Assembly (NCBI GenBank): GCA_943370595.1
Contig: CALRRO020000010.1
Coordinates: 62,001 to 126,000, forward strand
Source of the DNA: Piscinibacter sp943370595
GTDB taxonomy: Bacteria; Pseudomonadota; Gammaproteobacteria; Burkholderiales; Burkholderiaceae_C
Length of the DNA stretch: 64,000 nt
Reading direction: 5' to 3'
A program made the position numbers and the translations under genes. How positions within the stretch are numbered: position 1 is the first letter of the stretch; each line of letters starts with the position of its first letter. Shown one piece after another: positions 16,361 through 26,116 of this stretch. The notes under the pieces are model-generated. The model did not search any database. It saw only the letters and a program-made list of their open reading frames with translations, and was not told the DNA's origin.

Positions 16361-17320
16361 TCACCGTGTTGCCGAGAGCTGCCTCACGCGGGCCATCGCC
16401 ATGCCCGCCGCCGCCGTGCGCGTCTCGACGCCGAGCTTCTCGAACACATGCTCCAGGTGCTTGTGCACCGTGCGCGGGCTGGTGCCCAGGATCTCGCCGA
16501 TGTCACGGTTGGTCTTGCCCTGCACCACCCAGTACAGCACCTCGGCCTCGCGCGCGGTGAGCTTGAAGGCCAGGCCCAGCGCCTCGATGGTCGATTCGTC
16601 GGACGACTCGGTCATCACCAGCAGCCATTCGTCTTCGCCGCCGCTCTCGCCGCCACTGGCCGCGCTGGCCTCGTGCAAGGCGAACACCAGGCGTTTGCCG
16701 TGGCGGGCCAGCGTCAGCGACTGTGGCGCGCCGCCGGTGGCATGGACCACCGCCTGCGCCTGCAACCAGTCGAGCACCGCTTCACCCAGCTGCTGCCCAT
16801 CGCCCGCATCGTGCGTGACGAGCAGCTGCCGCGCCAGCGGCGTCTGCCAGAGGATGCGGCCGTCGGCGGCGCGGACCGACAGCGTGGCGTGACCGAAGGC
16901 ATCGAGCGCGTTGCGCGCCTGGCGGCGTTCGCGCGCACCCTGCACGTGGGCGGCGATACGCGCCAGCACCTCCATCGGCTTGATCGGCTTGGCGACGTAG
17001 TCGACACCGCCGCTCTGAAAGGCCTTGAGCACATGCTCGGTCTCGGTCAGGCCGGTCATGAAGATCACCGGGATGGCCGCGGTGGCAGCATCGGCCTTCA
17101 GGCGCTTCGCCACCTCGAAACCGTCCATGCCGGGCATCACCGCGTCGAGCAGGATCACGTCGGGCATCGCCTGGGCCGCACGCTGCAGCGCCTGCTCGCC
17201 GTTGGTGGCCACGAGCACGGTGTAGCCGAACTCATCGAGCGCGTCGTGCAGCATCGACAGGTTGTCGGGGATGTCGTCGACGATCAGCACGACGTCGGAG
17301 TTGTGGCGGTCGAGGTTCAT
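16361..17320 (-). CDS. LuxR-type response regulator paired with the NCS1-histidine kinase fusion
   Basis: A 319-residue regulator. Residues 8-125 are a receiver domain with the acidic pair in LIVDDIPDN, phospho-acceptor Asp59 in DVILLDAVMPGMDGFEV and Lys111 in YVAKPIKP. The middle (about 135-240) resembles a PAS-like sensory region (GHATLSVRAADGRILW). Residues 250-305 are a LuxR-type helix-turn-helix (LTAREAEVLYWVVQGKTN, then TVHKHLEHVFEKLGV). The start overlaps the kinase stop as ATGA, so the two are one operon. The kinase lies divergent to ureA, so urease or nitrogen genes are plausible targets, though this is inference. Confidence 0.9.
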   Translation of the reverse strand: MNLDRHNSDVVLIVDDIPDNLSMLHDALDEFGYTVLVATNGEQALQRAAQAMPDVILLDAVMPGMDGFEVAKRLKADAATAAIPVIFMTGLTETEHVLKAFQSGGVDYVAKPIKPMEVLARIAAHVQGARERRQARNALDAFGHATLSVRAADGRILWQTPLARQLLVTHDAGDGQQLGEAVLDWLQAQAVVHATGGAPQSLTLARHGKRLVFALHEASAASGGESGGEDEWLLVMTESSDESTIEALGLAFKLTAREAEVLYWVVQGKTNRDIGEILGTSPRTVHKHLEHVFEKLGVETRTAAAGMAMARVRQLSATR

Positions 17321-20300
17321 CGGTCGGTCTCGAGCGCACGGGTCAACACGCCATTCATCTCGTCGAGCCGGAACCCGCGCGCCATCCCCCGCATGCGCTC
17401 GACGAAGGCCGCGCAGGCCGGCGACTCGGTCTCGATCTGGTCGAGCCGCTTGACGATGCCGCGCACGTAGCCGATGTTGACCAGTTCCTGCAACGCGCGC
17501 AGGTGCGGCTCCGCAGGCAGTGCAATCGGCGCGTCGGAGGTGGTCGCCAGCACGCCCTCCGGCACGATCGCCGCAGCCGTCGCCCACTGCAGCGCCAGCG
17601 CCCGCCCCAGCCAGTCCAGCAGTTCGTTGACGCGGACCGGCTTGGTGATGAAGTCGCGCGCGGCGATGCCGACGTCGTTCTCCAGCCCCTTGTCGAAGGC
17701 ATTGGCCGACACGATCGCGATCGCCGCCGGGCCGAGTGCCTCGTGGCGGATGCGCCGGATGGTCTCCCAGCCGTCGATGCCGGGCATGGCCAGGTCCATG
17801 AACACTGCGTCGGGGTGCCAGCCTGCGCTGCTGCGGCCGTCGCGCAGCAGCGCCAGGCACTCTTCGCCCGAGGCCGCCGTGCGCAGGTCGAACCCCAGCG
17901 GCGCCAGCACGCTGACCAGCAGCCCGCGGTCGGCCTCCTCGTTGTCGACCACCAGGATGCGCCGGCGCTCGCCCGCGTAGCCGATGCGCTGCGCGGCCTG
18001 TGGCGCCGGCAGCGCGTCGGAGTGCAGTTCGGGCAGGAACAGGCGCACACGGAAGCAGGAACCGCGGCCGGGGTGGCTCTCCACGGTCATCTCGCCGCCC
18101 ATCAGCTCGGCCAGCATCTTGGCGATGGTCAGGCCCAGGCCGGTGCCGCCGCTGCCGCTCTGCCCGGCCGCCGAACCGCGGGCAAAGGGTTCGAAGACGC
18201 GCGCCACCTCGTCCGGTGGCATGCCGGGGCCGGTGTCCTCGATCTCGAAGTGGGCGATCTCGCGCGCGTAGCGAAGGCGGAAGACGACGCGGCCCTCCCG
18301 CGTGAACTTCACCGCGTTGCCCAGCAGGTTGATGAGGATCTGGCGCAGCCGCTTCTCGTCGGCCCGCACCAGCTCCGGTGCCTGCGCATCGATCTCGGCG
18401 ACGAAGCCGATGCCCTTGGACTGCGCCTGCAGCTCGAACAACCGCGCGATCTGCTGCAGGCTCTCGCGCAGGCGCAGCGGTGCGGGCTCCAGCGTCAGCT
18501 TGCCGCCCTCGATGCGCGCCATGTCCAGCGTGCCCTCGATCAGCGACAGCAGGTGGTCGCCGCCGCGCTTGATGACGCGCACCGCCTGGCGTCGCGCGTC
18601 GGGAATGGCCGGGTCGTCGTCGAGCAGCTGCGCGTAGCCGAGGATGCTGTTCAGTGGCGTGCGCAGCTCGTGGCTGATGGCCGAGATGTAGCGGCTCTTT
18701 GCCTGGTTGGCGGCGTCGGCGGCCTGCTTGGCCTGCTGCAGCGCTTCGTCGGTGCGGCGGTGCGACTCGATCTCCTGCACCAGCAGCAGCGTCTGCCGGT
18801 TCGATTCTTCCTGCGCCACCTTGGCGCTCTTGTGCTTGAGCACCAGCCACCAGGCGACCACCGCGCTGACCACCAGCAGCGCGGCATAGACCTTCACGAA
18901 GCCCATCTGCAGCGCGGCTTCCGCATCGGGCGACAGGGTGCCGAGCTGGCGCCGCTCGTGGCGGAACACCGCAGCCATCAGCGCGGCCAGCGCCGTCATG
19001 GCCACCGTCATCAGCATCAGGTAGTGGCCGAGCTCGGTGTCGAGCTTCTCCCACAGCCCGCGCGGCAGCATGCGGCCCATCGCGTCGCGCCACTGCACCG
19101 ACAGTCGCGCCTCGGGCTTGCACAGGTCGTGGCAGCGCGCGTCGAGCGAGCAGCACAGCGAGCAGATCGCGCCGCCATAAGCCGGGCAGTGCGCCATGTC
19201 GTCGTGCTCGTAGTCGCGCTCGCAGATCGTGCAGCGGGTCAGGCGCTTGTAGGTGCCCTGTTCGGGCGCGACCGCTTCAGGCTGGCGGGCGATGTAGTAG
19301 CGGCCCTTCGTCCACCAGGCGATCAGCGGCGAGGCCACGAACGCGGTGACCATCGCGATCACCGCCGAGAAGGCCTGCGCCATCGGCCCCAGCACGCCGA
19401 GGTAGGCAACGACGGACAGCACCGAAGCCACGCCCATTGCGCCGACGCCGACCGGGTTGACGTCGTACAGGTGCGCCCGCTTGAACTCGATGCCCTTGGG
19501 CGACCAGCCCATCGGCTTGTTGATCACCAGGTCGGCCACCACGGCCATCATCCAGCTGATCGCGATGTTGGAGTACAGCCCCAGCACCTTGCCGATCGCC
19601 TGGAAGACGTTCAGCTCCATCAGCATCAGCGCGATCAGGATGTTGAACACCATCCACACCACGCGCCCCGGGTGGCTGTGCGTCAGCCGCGCGAAGAAGT
19701 TCGACCAGGCCAGCGACCCGGCATAGGCGTTGGTGACGTTGATCTTGAGCTGCGAGACGATCACGAACACCGCCGTCGCGGCCACCGCGAGGCCGACGTT
19801 CGAGGTCATCGCGCCGTAGGCGACCAGGTACATCTGCGTCGGGTCGACCGCACGCGCCACCGGCACGGCGTAGCCGATCGCGAGGTACGCGAGCAGGCAG
19901 CCGGCCAGCATCTTCAGCACGCCGGGGATCACCCAGCCCGGGCCGCCGATCACCACGCCCGCCCACCAGGCGAAGCGGTTGCCGCGTTGCTTCTCGGGCA
20001 TGAACCGCAGGTAGTCGGCCTGCTCGCCCATCTGCGTGATCAGCGCGATGCCCACGGTCATCGCGGCGCCGAACTTCATCAGGTCGAAGCCGGCGGGCTG
20101 CACCACGTCGTTGCCGCCTTCGTTGGCGATGCCGCCGAAGTGCCAGATGTCGGTCAGCACCGTCGGGTGCTGCTGCAGCACGTAGATGAAGGGCACGATC
20201 AGCATCGCCAGCCACAGCGGCTGCGTCCACACCTGCAGCCGGCTGATCGTCGTCACGCCGTGGGTCACCAGCGGGATCACCACCAGCGCGCAGAGCAGGT

Positions 20301-20826
20301 AGCCCCAGGCCGGCGGGATGTCGAAGGCCAGCTCGATCGCGTAGGCCATGATGGCCGCCTCGAGCGCGAAGAAGATGAAGGTGAAGCTGGCGTAGATCAG
20401 CGAGGTGACGGTCGAGCCGATGTAGCCGAAGCCGGCACCGCGCGTCAGCAGGTCCATGTCGACGCCGTGGCGCGCCGCGTAGACGCTGATCGGCCAGCCG
20501 GCCAGGAAGATGATCAGCCCGGTGGCGAGGATCGCCCAGAAGGCGTTGACGAAGCCGTAGTCGACCAGCAGCGTGCCGCCCACCGCCTCGAGCACCAGGA
20601 ACGAGGCCGCGCCGAATGCGGTATTGGCCACCCGCATCGACGACCACTTGCGGAACGCGCGCGGCGTGAAGCGCAGCGCGTAGTCCTCCATCGTTTCCTT
20701 GGCGACCCAGCTGTTGTAGTCGCGCCGTACCTTGACCACCCGCTGCACCGCCTTGGTGCTGGACGGGGTGGCGATGGCCGGCCCCACGGGGGGGTTCTCC
20801 TGGGACAGGGCCGGGTTCGCACTCAT
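17317..20826 (-). CDS. NCS1 permease-histidine kinase-receiver fusion (transporter-sensor kinase)
   Basis: A 1169-residue multidomain membrane protein. Residues 40-515 are an NCS1 (cytosine/purine/allantoin/hydantoin) permease with about 12 membrane segments. Residues 532-569 hold a Cys/His cluster (CTICERDYEHDDMAHC, ICSLCCSLDARCHDLC) that could bind zinc. Two more membrane helices lie at about 601-620 and 643-663, then a short coiled coil. Residues 712-935 are a histidine kinase with H-box His719 (SHELRTPLN), N-box LINLLGNAVKF, DTGPGMP and GGTGLGLTIAK. Residues 955-1075 are a receiver with Asp1011 (VFMDLAMPGIDGW). The last 65 residues are helical. Known analogues such as CbrA fuse an SLC5 transporter instead. 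The ATG MSANPALSQ is preceded by no strong Shine-Dalgarno. Position beside urease suggests sensing of urea, purine or hydantoin. Confidence 0.9.
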   Translation of the reverse strand: MSANPALSQENPPVGPAIATPSSTKAVQRVVKVRRDYNSWVAKETMEDYALRFTPRAFRKWSSMRVANTAFGAASFLVLEAVGGTLLVDYGFVNAFWAILATGLIIFLAGWPISVYAARHGVDMDLLTRGAGFGYIGSTVTSLIYASFTFIFFALEAAIMAYAIELAFDIPPAWGYLLCALVVIPLVTHGVTTISRLQVWTQPLWLAMLIVPFIYVLQQHPTVLTDIWHFGGIANEGGNDVVQPAGFDLMKFGAAMTVGIALITQMGEQADYLRFMPEKQRGNRFAWWAGVVIGGPGWVIPGVLKMLAGCLLAYLAIGYAVPVARAVDPTQMYLVAYGAMTSNVGLAVAATAVFVIVSQLKINVTNAYAGSLAWSNFFARLTHSHPGRVVWMVFNILIALMLMELNVFQAIGKVLGLYSNIAISWMMAVVADLVINKPMGWSPKGIEFKRAHLYDVNPVGVGAMGVASVLSVVAYLGVLGPMAQAFSAVIAMVTAFVASPLIAWWTKGRYYIARQPEAVAPEQGTYKRLTRCTICERDYEHDDMAHCPAYGGAICSLCCSLDARCHDLCKPEARLSVQWRDAMGRMLPRGLWEKLDTELGHYLMLMTVAMTALAALMAAVFRHERRQLGTLSPDAEAALQMGFVKVYAALLVVSAVVAWWLVLKHKSAKVAQEESNRQTLLLVQEIESHRRTDEALQQAKQAADAANQAKSRYISAISHELRTPLNSILGYAQLLDDDPAIPDARRQAVRVIKRGGDHLLSLIEGTLDMARIEGGKLTLEPAPLRLRESLQQIARLFELQAQSKGIGFVAEIDAQAPELVRADEKRLRQILINLLGNAVKFTREGRVVFRLRYAREIAHFEIEDTGPGMPPDEVARVFEPFARGSAAGQSGSGGTGLGLTIAKMLAELMGGEMTVESHPGRGSCFRVRLFLPELHSDALPAPQAAQRIGYAGERRRILVVDNEEADRGLLVSVLAPLGFDLRTAASGEECLALLRDGRSSAGWHPDAVFMDLAMPGIDGWETIRRIRHEALGPAAIAIVSANAFDKGLENDVGIAARDFITKPVRVNELLDWLGRALALQWATAAAIVPEGVLATTSDAPIALPAEPHLRALQELVNIGYVRGIVKRLDQIETESPACAAFVERMRGMARGFRLDEMNGVLTRALETDR

Positions 20827-20876
20827 GCGCCTTCTTGGGGCAAGGCCTGTGCCAAGGCGGCGAAGCACCGTAGCAT

Positions 20877-20893
20877 CTGGCACGTCTCCTGCT
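20877..20893 (+). promoter_or_regulatory. Sigma-54 (-24/-12) promoter for the urease operon
   Basis: CTGGCACGTCTCCTGCT matches the sigma-54 consensus YTGGCACGRNNNTTGCW at all but two defined positions, with the invariant GG and GC exactly 10 bases apart. It lies in the 79-base divergent space between the sensor kinase and ureA and points toward ureA. The usual start point, about 12 bases after the GC, would be near 20904, only a few bases before the ureA ATG. That gives an almost leaderless message, consistent with the absence of a Shine-Dalgarno sequence there. Sigma-54 control would link urease to the NtrBC nitrogen system. Confidence 0.6.
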
Positions 20894-20905
20894 GAACACC
20901 GACCC

Positions 20906-21208
20906 ATGGAACTCACGCCCCGCGAGAAGGACAAGCTGCTGATCTTCACCGCCGCCCTGCTCGCAGAGCGGCGCCGCGCGCGGGGCCTCAAGCTCAACTA
21001 CCCCGAGGCGGTGGCGCTGATCAGCGCCGCCATCATGGAAGGCGCCCGCGACGGCAAGAGCGTCGCCGCGCTGATGAGCGAGGGCAAGACGGTGCTGACC
21101 CGCGCCGACGTGATGGACGGCGTGGCGGAGATGATCCCGGACATCCAGGTGGAAGCCTCGTTCCCCGATGGCACCAAACTGGTGACCGTGCACCAACCCA
21201 TTGCATGA
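20906..21208 (+). CDS. ureA: Urease gamma subunit
   Basis: A 100-residue protein, the standard UreA length. MELTPREKDKLLIFTAALLA, LKLNYPEAVALISAAIMEGA, GKTVLTRADVMDGVAEMIP and the C-terminal PDGTKLVTVHQPI are the family's conserved blocks. It assembles with UreB and UreC into the nickel urease that splits urea to ammonia and carbamate. It is first in the urease operon, directly after a sigma-54 promoter; its stop overlaps the next start as ATGA. Confidence 0.97.
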   Translation: MELTPREKDKLLIFTAALLAERRRARGLKLNYPEAVALISAAIMEGARDGKSVAALMSEGKTVLTRADVMDGVAEMIPDIQVEASFPDGTKLVTVHQPIA

Positions 21209-21420
21209 GTTCCCGCATGAACAACGACAAGTCACCGAGGACGACGCCCATGACCCGCACCCTGGCCGCGCTGGCCACCCTGTTCGCCAGCGGCTGGGCC
21301 GCTGCGCACGAAGGCCACGGCCTGGCCAACCCGCACTGGCACGCCAGCGACATGTTCGGCCTGCTGCTGGCGGTCGGCGTGGCAGGCGCCGGGCTGATGT
21401 GGTGGCGGGGTCGCAAGTAA
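21205..21420 (+). CDS. Small exported or membrane protein between ureA and ureB
   Basis: A small protein of 71 residues from the ATG overlapping the ureA stop, or 56 from an internal ATG at 21250. The shorter form starts MTRTLAALATLFASGWAAAH, a good signal peptide. It continues with HEGHGLANPHWHAS, rich in His, then one hydrophobic helix (MFGLLLAVGVAGAGLMWWR) and a basic tail GRK. I do not know its function. The His-rich exposed part between urease structural genes suggests metal contact, perhaps nickel, but this is a guess. Its stop overlaps the ureB start (TAATG), so it is translated with its neighbours. Confidence 0.7.
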   Translation: MSSRMNNDKSPRTTPMTRTLAALATLFASGWAAAHEGHGLANPHWHASDMFGLLLAVGVAGAGLMWWRGRK

Positions 21421-21731
21421 TGGCGCTCAACCCCGGCGAGTTGATCGTCGACGCCGGCGACCTGGCGCTCAACCCCGGCCGGCGCACGCTGACGCTGGTG
21501 GTCGAGAACGGCGCGGACCGGCCGATCCAGGTCGGCTCGCACTACCACTTCGCCGAGACCAACGGCGCGCTGAAGTTCGACCGCGACGCTGCCCGCGGCA
21601 TGCGGCTGAACATCGCCTCGGGCACCGCGGTGCGCTTCGAGCCTGGGCAGCAGCGCACGGTCGAGCTGGTCGACTTCGCCGGCGACCGCGTGGTCTACGG
21701 CTTCCGCGGCCTCGTTCAGGGAAAGCTTTGA
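21420..21731 (+). CDS. ureB: Urease beta subunit
   Basis: A 103-residue UreB of normal length: PGELIVDAGDLALNPGR, then VENGADRPIQVGSHYHFAET with the conserved SHYHF motif, and RLNIASGTAVRFEPGQ plus the closing VYGFRGLVQGKL. The ATG shares one base with the preceding stop (TAATG). It is the middle structural subunit of urease and precedes ureC by one base. Confidence 0.97.
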   Translation: MALNPGELIVDAGDLALNPGRRTLTLVVENGADRPIQVGSHYHFAETNGALKFDRDAARGMRLNIASGTAVRFEPGQQRTVELVDFAGDRVVYGFRGLVQGKL

Positions 21732-21732
21732 C

Positions 21733-23460
<1,728 letters not shown>

Positions 23461-23493
23461 CGGGCCGGCCGCGCGGTAACTCCTTGTTCCGAA

Positions 23494-23513
23494 GGCGTGT
23501 CTCGCGACACGCC
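23494..23513 (+). terminator. 8-bp hairpin after ureC, partial terminator or processing hairpin
   Basis: GGCGTGTC and GACACGCC form a perfect 8-bp stem around TCGC, 34 bases after the ureC stop and before an inserted gene. There is no T-tract, so it probably does not stop transcription fully. It may protect the abundant ureABC message and reduce expression of the accessory genes. Confidence 0.4.
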
Positions 23514-23554
23514 GCCGATATGCTGCCGCCAGAACAGCAAGACAGGGAGCTGGC

Positions 23555-24673
23555 ATGCATCAACGTGCCTGGATGGTCTCGCTTGCCGCGGCACTGCCGC
23601 TGGCCGGGCTGGCCGCGGACGAGGCCTTGCTGAAGGCCGCACTCATCGTGCGCACCTTCGACCACTACGCAGCAGCCTGCCAGCAGCGCGGTGGCTTCAA
23701 GGCCGCCGATGCGACGGCGCTGAAGGCCTGGGAGCGCGAGCACGGTGTCGCGCAGATCCGCGCCCGGATGCCGGCGCTGGAGCGCGACGCGGCGCAGAAG
23801 CAGCAGCTCGATCGCGCTGTGGACACCATCGTGCGGCAGATCGATGCCAAGGGCGCCGATGCCTGCACGGCGGCCGTGACGGCCAGCCGCACCCGCGACG
23901 CGCAGTTCGCCACGGTGGCGCCGCAGCTGCTGTCTGCGTCGGCCTCCGTCGACACGACGCCCGCACCGGTCAAGGCGCCACCCAAAGCGCCACCCAAGCC
24001 CAGCCCATCGCCCGCCGCGCCAGCCGTGGCACCCGTGCGCCCCGACGCCGCGCTGCTGGCCCAGATCGACTCCTTCGGCTTCGATACCCGCCCGACCATG
24101 GGCATCGGCGGCTTCATCACCACCGAGATCTACCCGGTGGTGCTGTTCCGCGACGGCCGGCTGCTGACCGACGTGGAGGGCCTGATGTTCCCGGGCGGCC
24201 CGGCCGCGCACCAGGCCGCGCACCCGAAGGACTGGACGCGGTGGCGGCGCCAGGGCGGCGAGCTGCAGACCGCCGGCGAGAAGGGCTGGGAGAAGCTGCC
24301 GTTCCAGTCGACCTTCAAGCAGCTGCCCGCCGGCATGCGGCTGGACGGCCTGTACCGCCGCCTCGGCGGGACCGGCAACATCGCGGTGGGCGGCACGGCC
24401 ACGGTGGCCGCCTGGAACGAGTACCGCTTCACGCCCGATGGCCGCGTGACCCGCGGCGGCGGAGCCGGGGCGCGCGCCGAAGCCGGCGGCGGCTCGGTGG
24501 TCACGCGCAGCCAGGCCGCCGGCCAGCAAGGCAGCTACCGCATCGAAGGCGTGATGCTGACCATCCGCTACGACGACGGCAGCGAGGAGGCGCGGCTGAT
24601 CGTCACCGACCCCAAGGACCCGAGCGGCGCGATCTGGCTCGATGGCCAGGGCTATGCGCAGCGGCGGCGCTGA
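23555..24673 (+). CDS. Exported protein of unknown function within the urease operon
   Basis: A 372-residue protein not known to me. Residues 1-22 (MHQRAWMVSLAAALPLAGLA) look like a signal peptide. Residues 22-125 are helical and contain two Cys (Cys45, Cys103 approximately) that could form a disulfide. A Pro/Ala/Lys-rich linker at about 140-165 joins this to a C-terminal beta-rich domain of about 200 residues with many Gly (GFDTRPTMGIGGFITTEIYP, LPAGMRLDGLYRRLGGTGN, SYRIEGVMLTIRYDDGSEE). The C-terminal part suggests a lipocalin- or jelly-roll-like barrel, but I cannot name it. It lies between ureC and ureE, 17 bases before ureE, so it is co-transcribed with urease genes; I know of no such component in the standard urease set. 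Confidence 0.75.
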   Translation: MHQRAWMVSLAAALPLAGLAADEALLKAALIVRTFDHYAAACQQRGGFKAADATALKAWEREHGVAQIRARMPALERDAAQKQQLDRAVDTIVRQIDAKGADACTAAVTASRTRDAQFATVAPQLLSASASVDTTPAPVKAPPKAPPKPSPSPAAPAVAPVRPDAALLAQIDSFGFDTRPTMGIGGFITTEIYPVVLFRDGRLLTDVEGLMFPGGPAAHQAAHPKDWTRWRRQGGELQTAGEKGWEKLPFQSTFKQLPAGMRLDGLYRRLGGTGNIAVGGTATVAAWNEYRFTPDGRVTRGGGAGARAEAGGGSVVTRSQAAGQQGSYRIEGVMLTIRYDDGSEEARLIVTDPKDPSGAIWLDGQGYAQRRR

Positions 24674-24690
24674 ACGGCACAATCCCACCC

Positions 24691-25335
24691 ATGCTCACCC
24701 TCAACAAGATCATCCCCGGTGGCCGCGGCCTCGCCGGCGTGCTGCTCAAGCGTGCGCCGACTGTCGAGCTCGACTGGGACGTGCGGCAGAAGAGCCGCTT
24801 CGATGCCACCGATTCGTCGGGCCGCGCGCTCGGCGTGTTCCTGCCGCGCGGCAGCGTGGTGCGCGGCGGCGATGTGCTGGTGGCTGAAGACGGCTCGCTG
24901 GTGCGCGTGCTCGCCGCGCCGCAGCCTGTGCTGCGGGTCACGCACTGCAGCGAGCACGGCGCGCCCTTCGACCTGCTGCGCGCCGCCTACCACCTGGGCA
25001 ACCGCCATGTGCAGCTCGAACTCAGGCCCGATCACCTGAAGCTCGAGCCCGACCACGTGCTGGCCGACCTGCTGCGCCAGATGCACCTGATCGTCGGCGA
25101 GGTGAACGAACCCTTCGAGCCGGAGGCGGGCGCGTATGCGACGCCTGCGGCCCATGGGCACGACCATGGTCATGCGCACGGCCATGACCACGGCCACGAT
25201 CACGCCCATGGCCATGCGCACGCACCGGCAGCGCCGAAAGTGATTGCCGTGCGCGACGCCGGCGCGGGCCACGTGCACGGCCCCGGCTGCGGGCACGACC
25301 ACGGCCATGGCGGACACCACCACCACGACCACTGA
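24691..25335 (+). CDS. ureE: Urease accessory nickel metallochaperone UreE
   Basis: A 214-residue UreE. Residues 1-70 are the peptide-binding domain (LTLNKIIPGGRGLAG, DATDSSGRALGVFLPRG), residues 75-145 the nickel-binding domain with YHLGNRHVQLE (metal His) and DHVLADLLRQMHLIVGEVNEPFEP. A tail of about 70 residues follows that is extremely His-rich (runs of His-Asp-His-Gly-His) plus Cys in GPGCGHDHG, able to store several nickel ions. The protein delivers nickel to the UreC site. Its end overlaps the ureF start by 29 bases in another frame. Confidence 0.95.
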   Translation: MLTLNKIIPGGRGLAGVLLKRAPTVELDWDVRQKSRFDATDSSGRALGVFLPRGSVVRGGDVLVAEDGSLVRVLAAPQPVLRVTHCSEHGAPFDLLRAAYHLGNRHVQLELRPDHLKLEPDHVLADLLRQMHLIVGEVNEPFEPEAGAYATPAAHGHDHGHAHGHDHGHDHAHGHAHAPAAPKVIAVRDAGAGHVHGPGCGHDHGHGGHHHHDH

Positions 25336-26020
25336 GCCGGTGGCCCCCTCGGCGCTGCTGCAGCTGATGTGGCTGGCGTCGCCTGCCCTGCCGGTGGGTG
25401 GCTTCAGCTACTCCGAGGTGCTGGAGTCGGCGGTCGAGTCCGGCCGTGTCACCGGCGAGGCCGAGGCCGCGCGCTGGCTGTGCGACCAGTTGCAGCTCGC
25501 GCTCGGCCGCAGCGACCTGGCCGTCGCAGCACAGGCCTTCACGGCCTGGCAGGCGGGCGACGCGGCGCGGGTGCGCGAACTCAACGACTGGGTTCTGTCC
25601 ACCCGCGAATCGCGCGAGCTGCGCGCACAGACCGAGCAGATGGGCCGCTCGCTGGTCGAGTGGCTGAAGAACCGCCGCGAGCCCGACCCGCGCGTCGCGC
25701 AGCTCGCCGCGCTGCCGCCGGCGCCGAGCTGGCCGGTGGCCTTCGCCCTCGCGGCCGCGCAGACCGGTGCGCCGCTGCGCGAGGCGCTGCTCGCCTTCGC
25801 CTTCGGATGGGCCGAGAACATGGTGCAGGCGGCGCTGAAGGCGGTGCCGCTGGGCCAGAGCGCAGGGCAGCGCATCCTGGCCGCACTGGTCGAGGCGATT
25901 CCGCCGGCGATCGACCACGCCATCACACTCGCCGACGACGAGCGCCAGGCCTTCTCGCCGATGCTGGCCATCCTCTCGGCACAGCACGAGACACAGTACT
26001 CGCGGCTGTTCCGCTCCTGA
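25307..26020 (+). CDS. ureF: Urease accessory protein UreF
   Basis: A 237-residue all-helical UreF. The core begins LLQLMWLASPALPVGGFSYS, the family signature, followed by LESAVESGRV, QAFTAWQAGDAARVRELNDW, RESRELRAQTEQMGRSL and WAENMVQAALKAVPLGQSAGQRIL. It binds UreG and UreD on the urease apoenzyme and gates nickel insertion. I chose MADTTTTTTEP because it places the start just upstream of the conserved core; this start lies inside the His-tail codons of ureE. Confidence 0.95.
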   Translation: MADTTTTTTEPVAPSALLQLMWLASPALPVGGFSYSEVLESAVESGRVTGEAEAARWLCDQLQLALGRSDLAVAAQAFTAWQAGDAARVRELNDWVLSTRESRELRAQTEQMGRSLVEWLKNRREPDPRVAQLAALPPAPSWPVAFALAAAQTGAPLREALLAFAFGWAENMVQAALKAVPLGQSAGQRILAALVEAIPPAIDHAITLADDERQAFSPMLAILSAQHETQYSRLFRS

Positions 26021-26116
26021 CACGCCGACACGACTGTGTCGCCGCCGACATGCGGCATCCGCGATCCGGAAACCGACCGTCGCCACGCTCGCTCCTTCGA
26101 CAATACGGAGGGAAAG

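Noticed and set aside
17503..20895. Very long plus-strand open frame (about 1130 codons) opposite the sensor-kinase gene
   Set aside because: It is the complement of a gene with clear domains. Its translation is rich in His, Arg, Gly and Gln without any motif, the usual by-product of high GC and lack of stops in that frame.
25140..25335. Short tandem repeats of CATGGCCA-like units
   Set aside because: They encode the His-Gly/Asp-His tail of UreE and are explained by coding.
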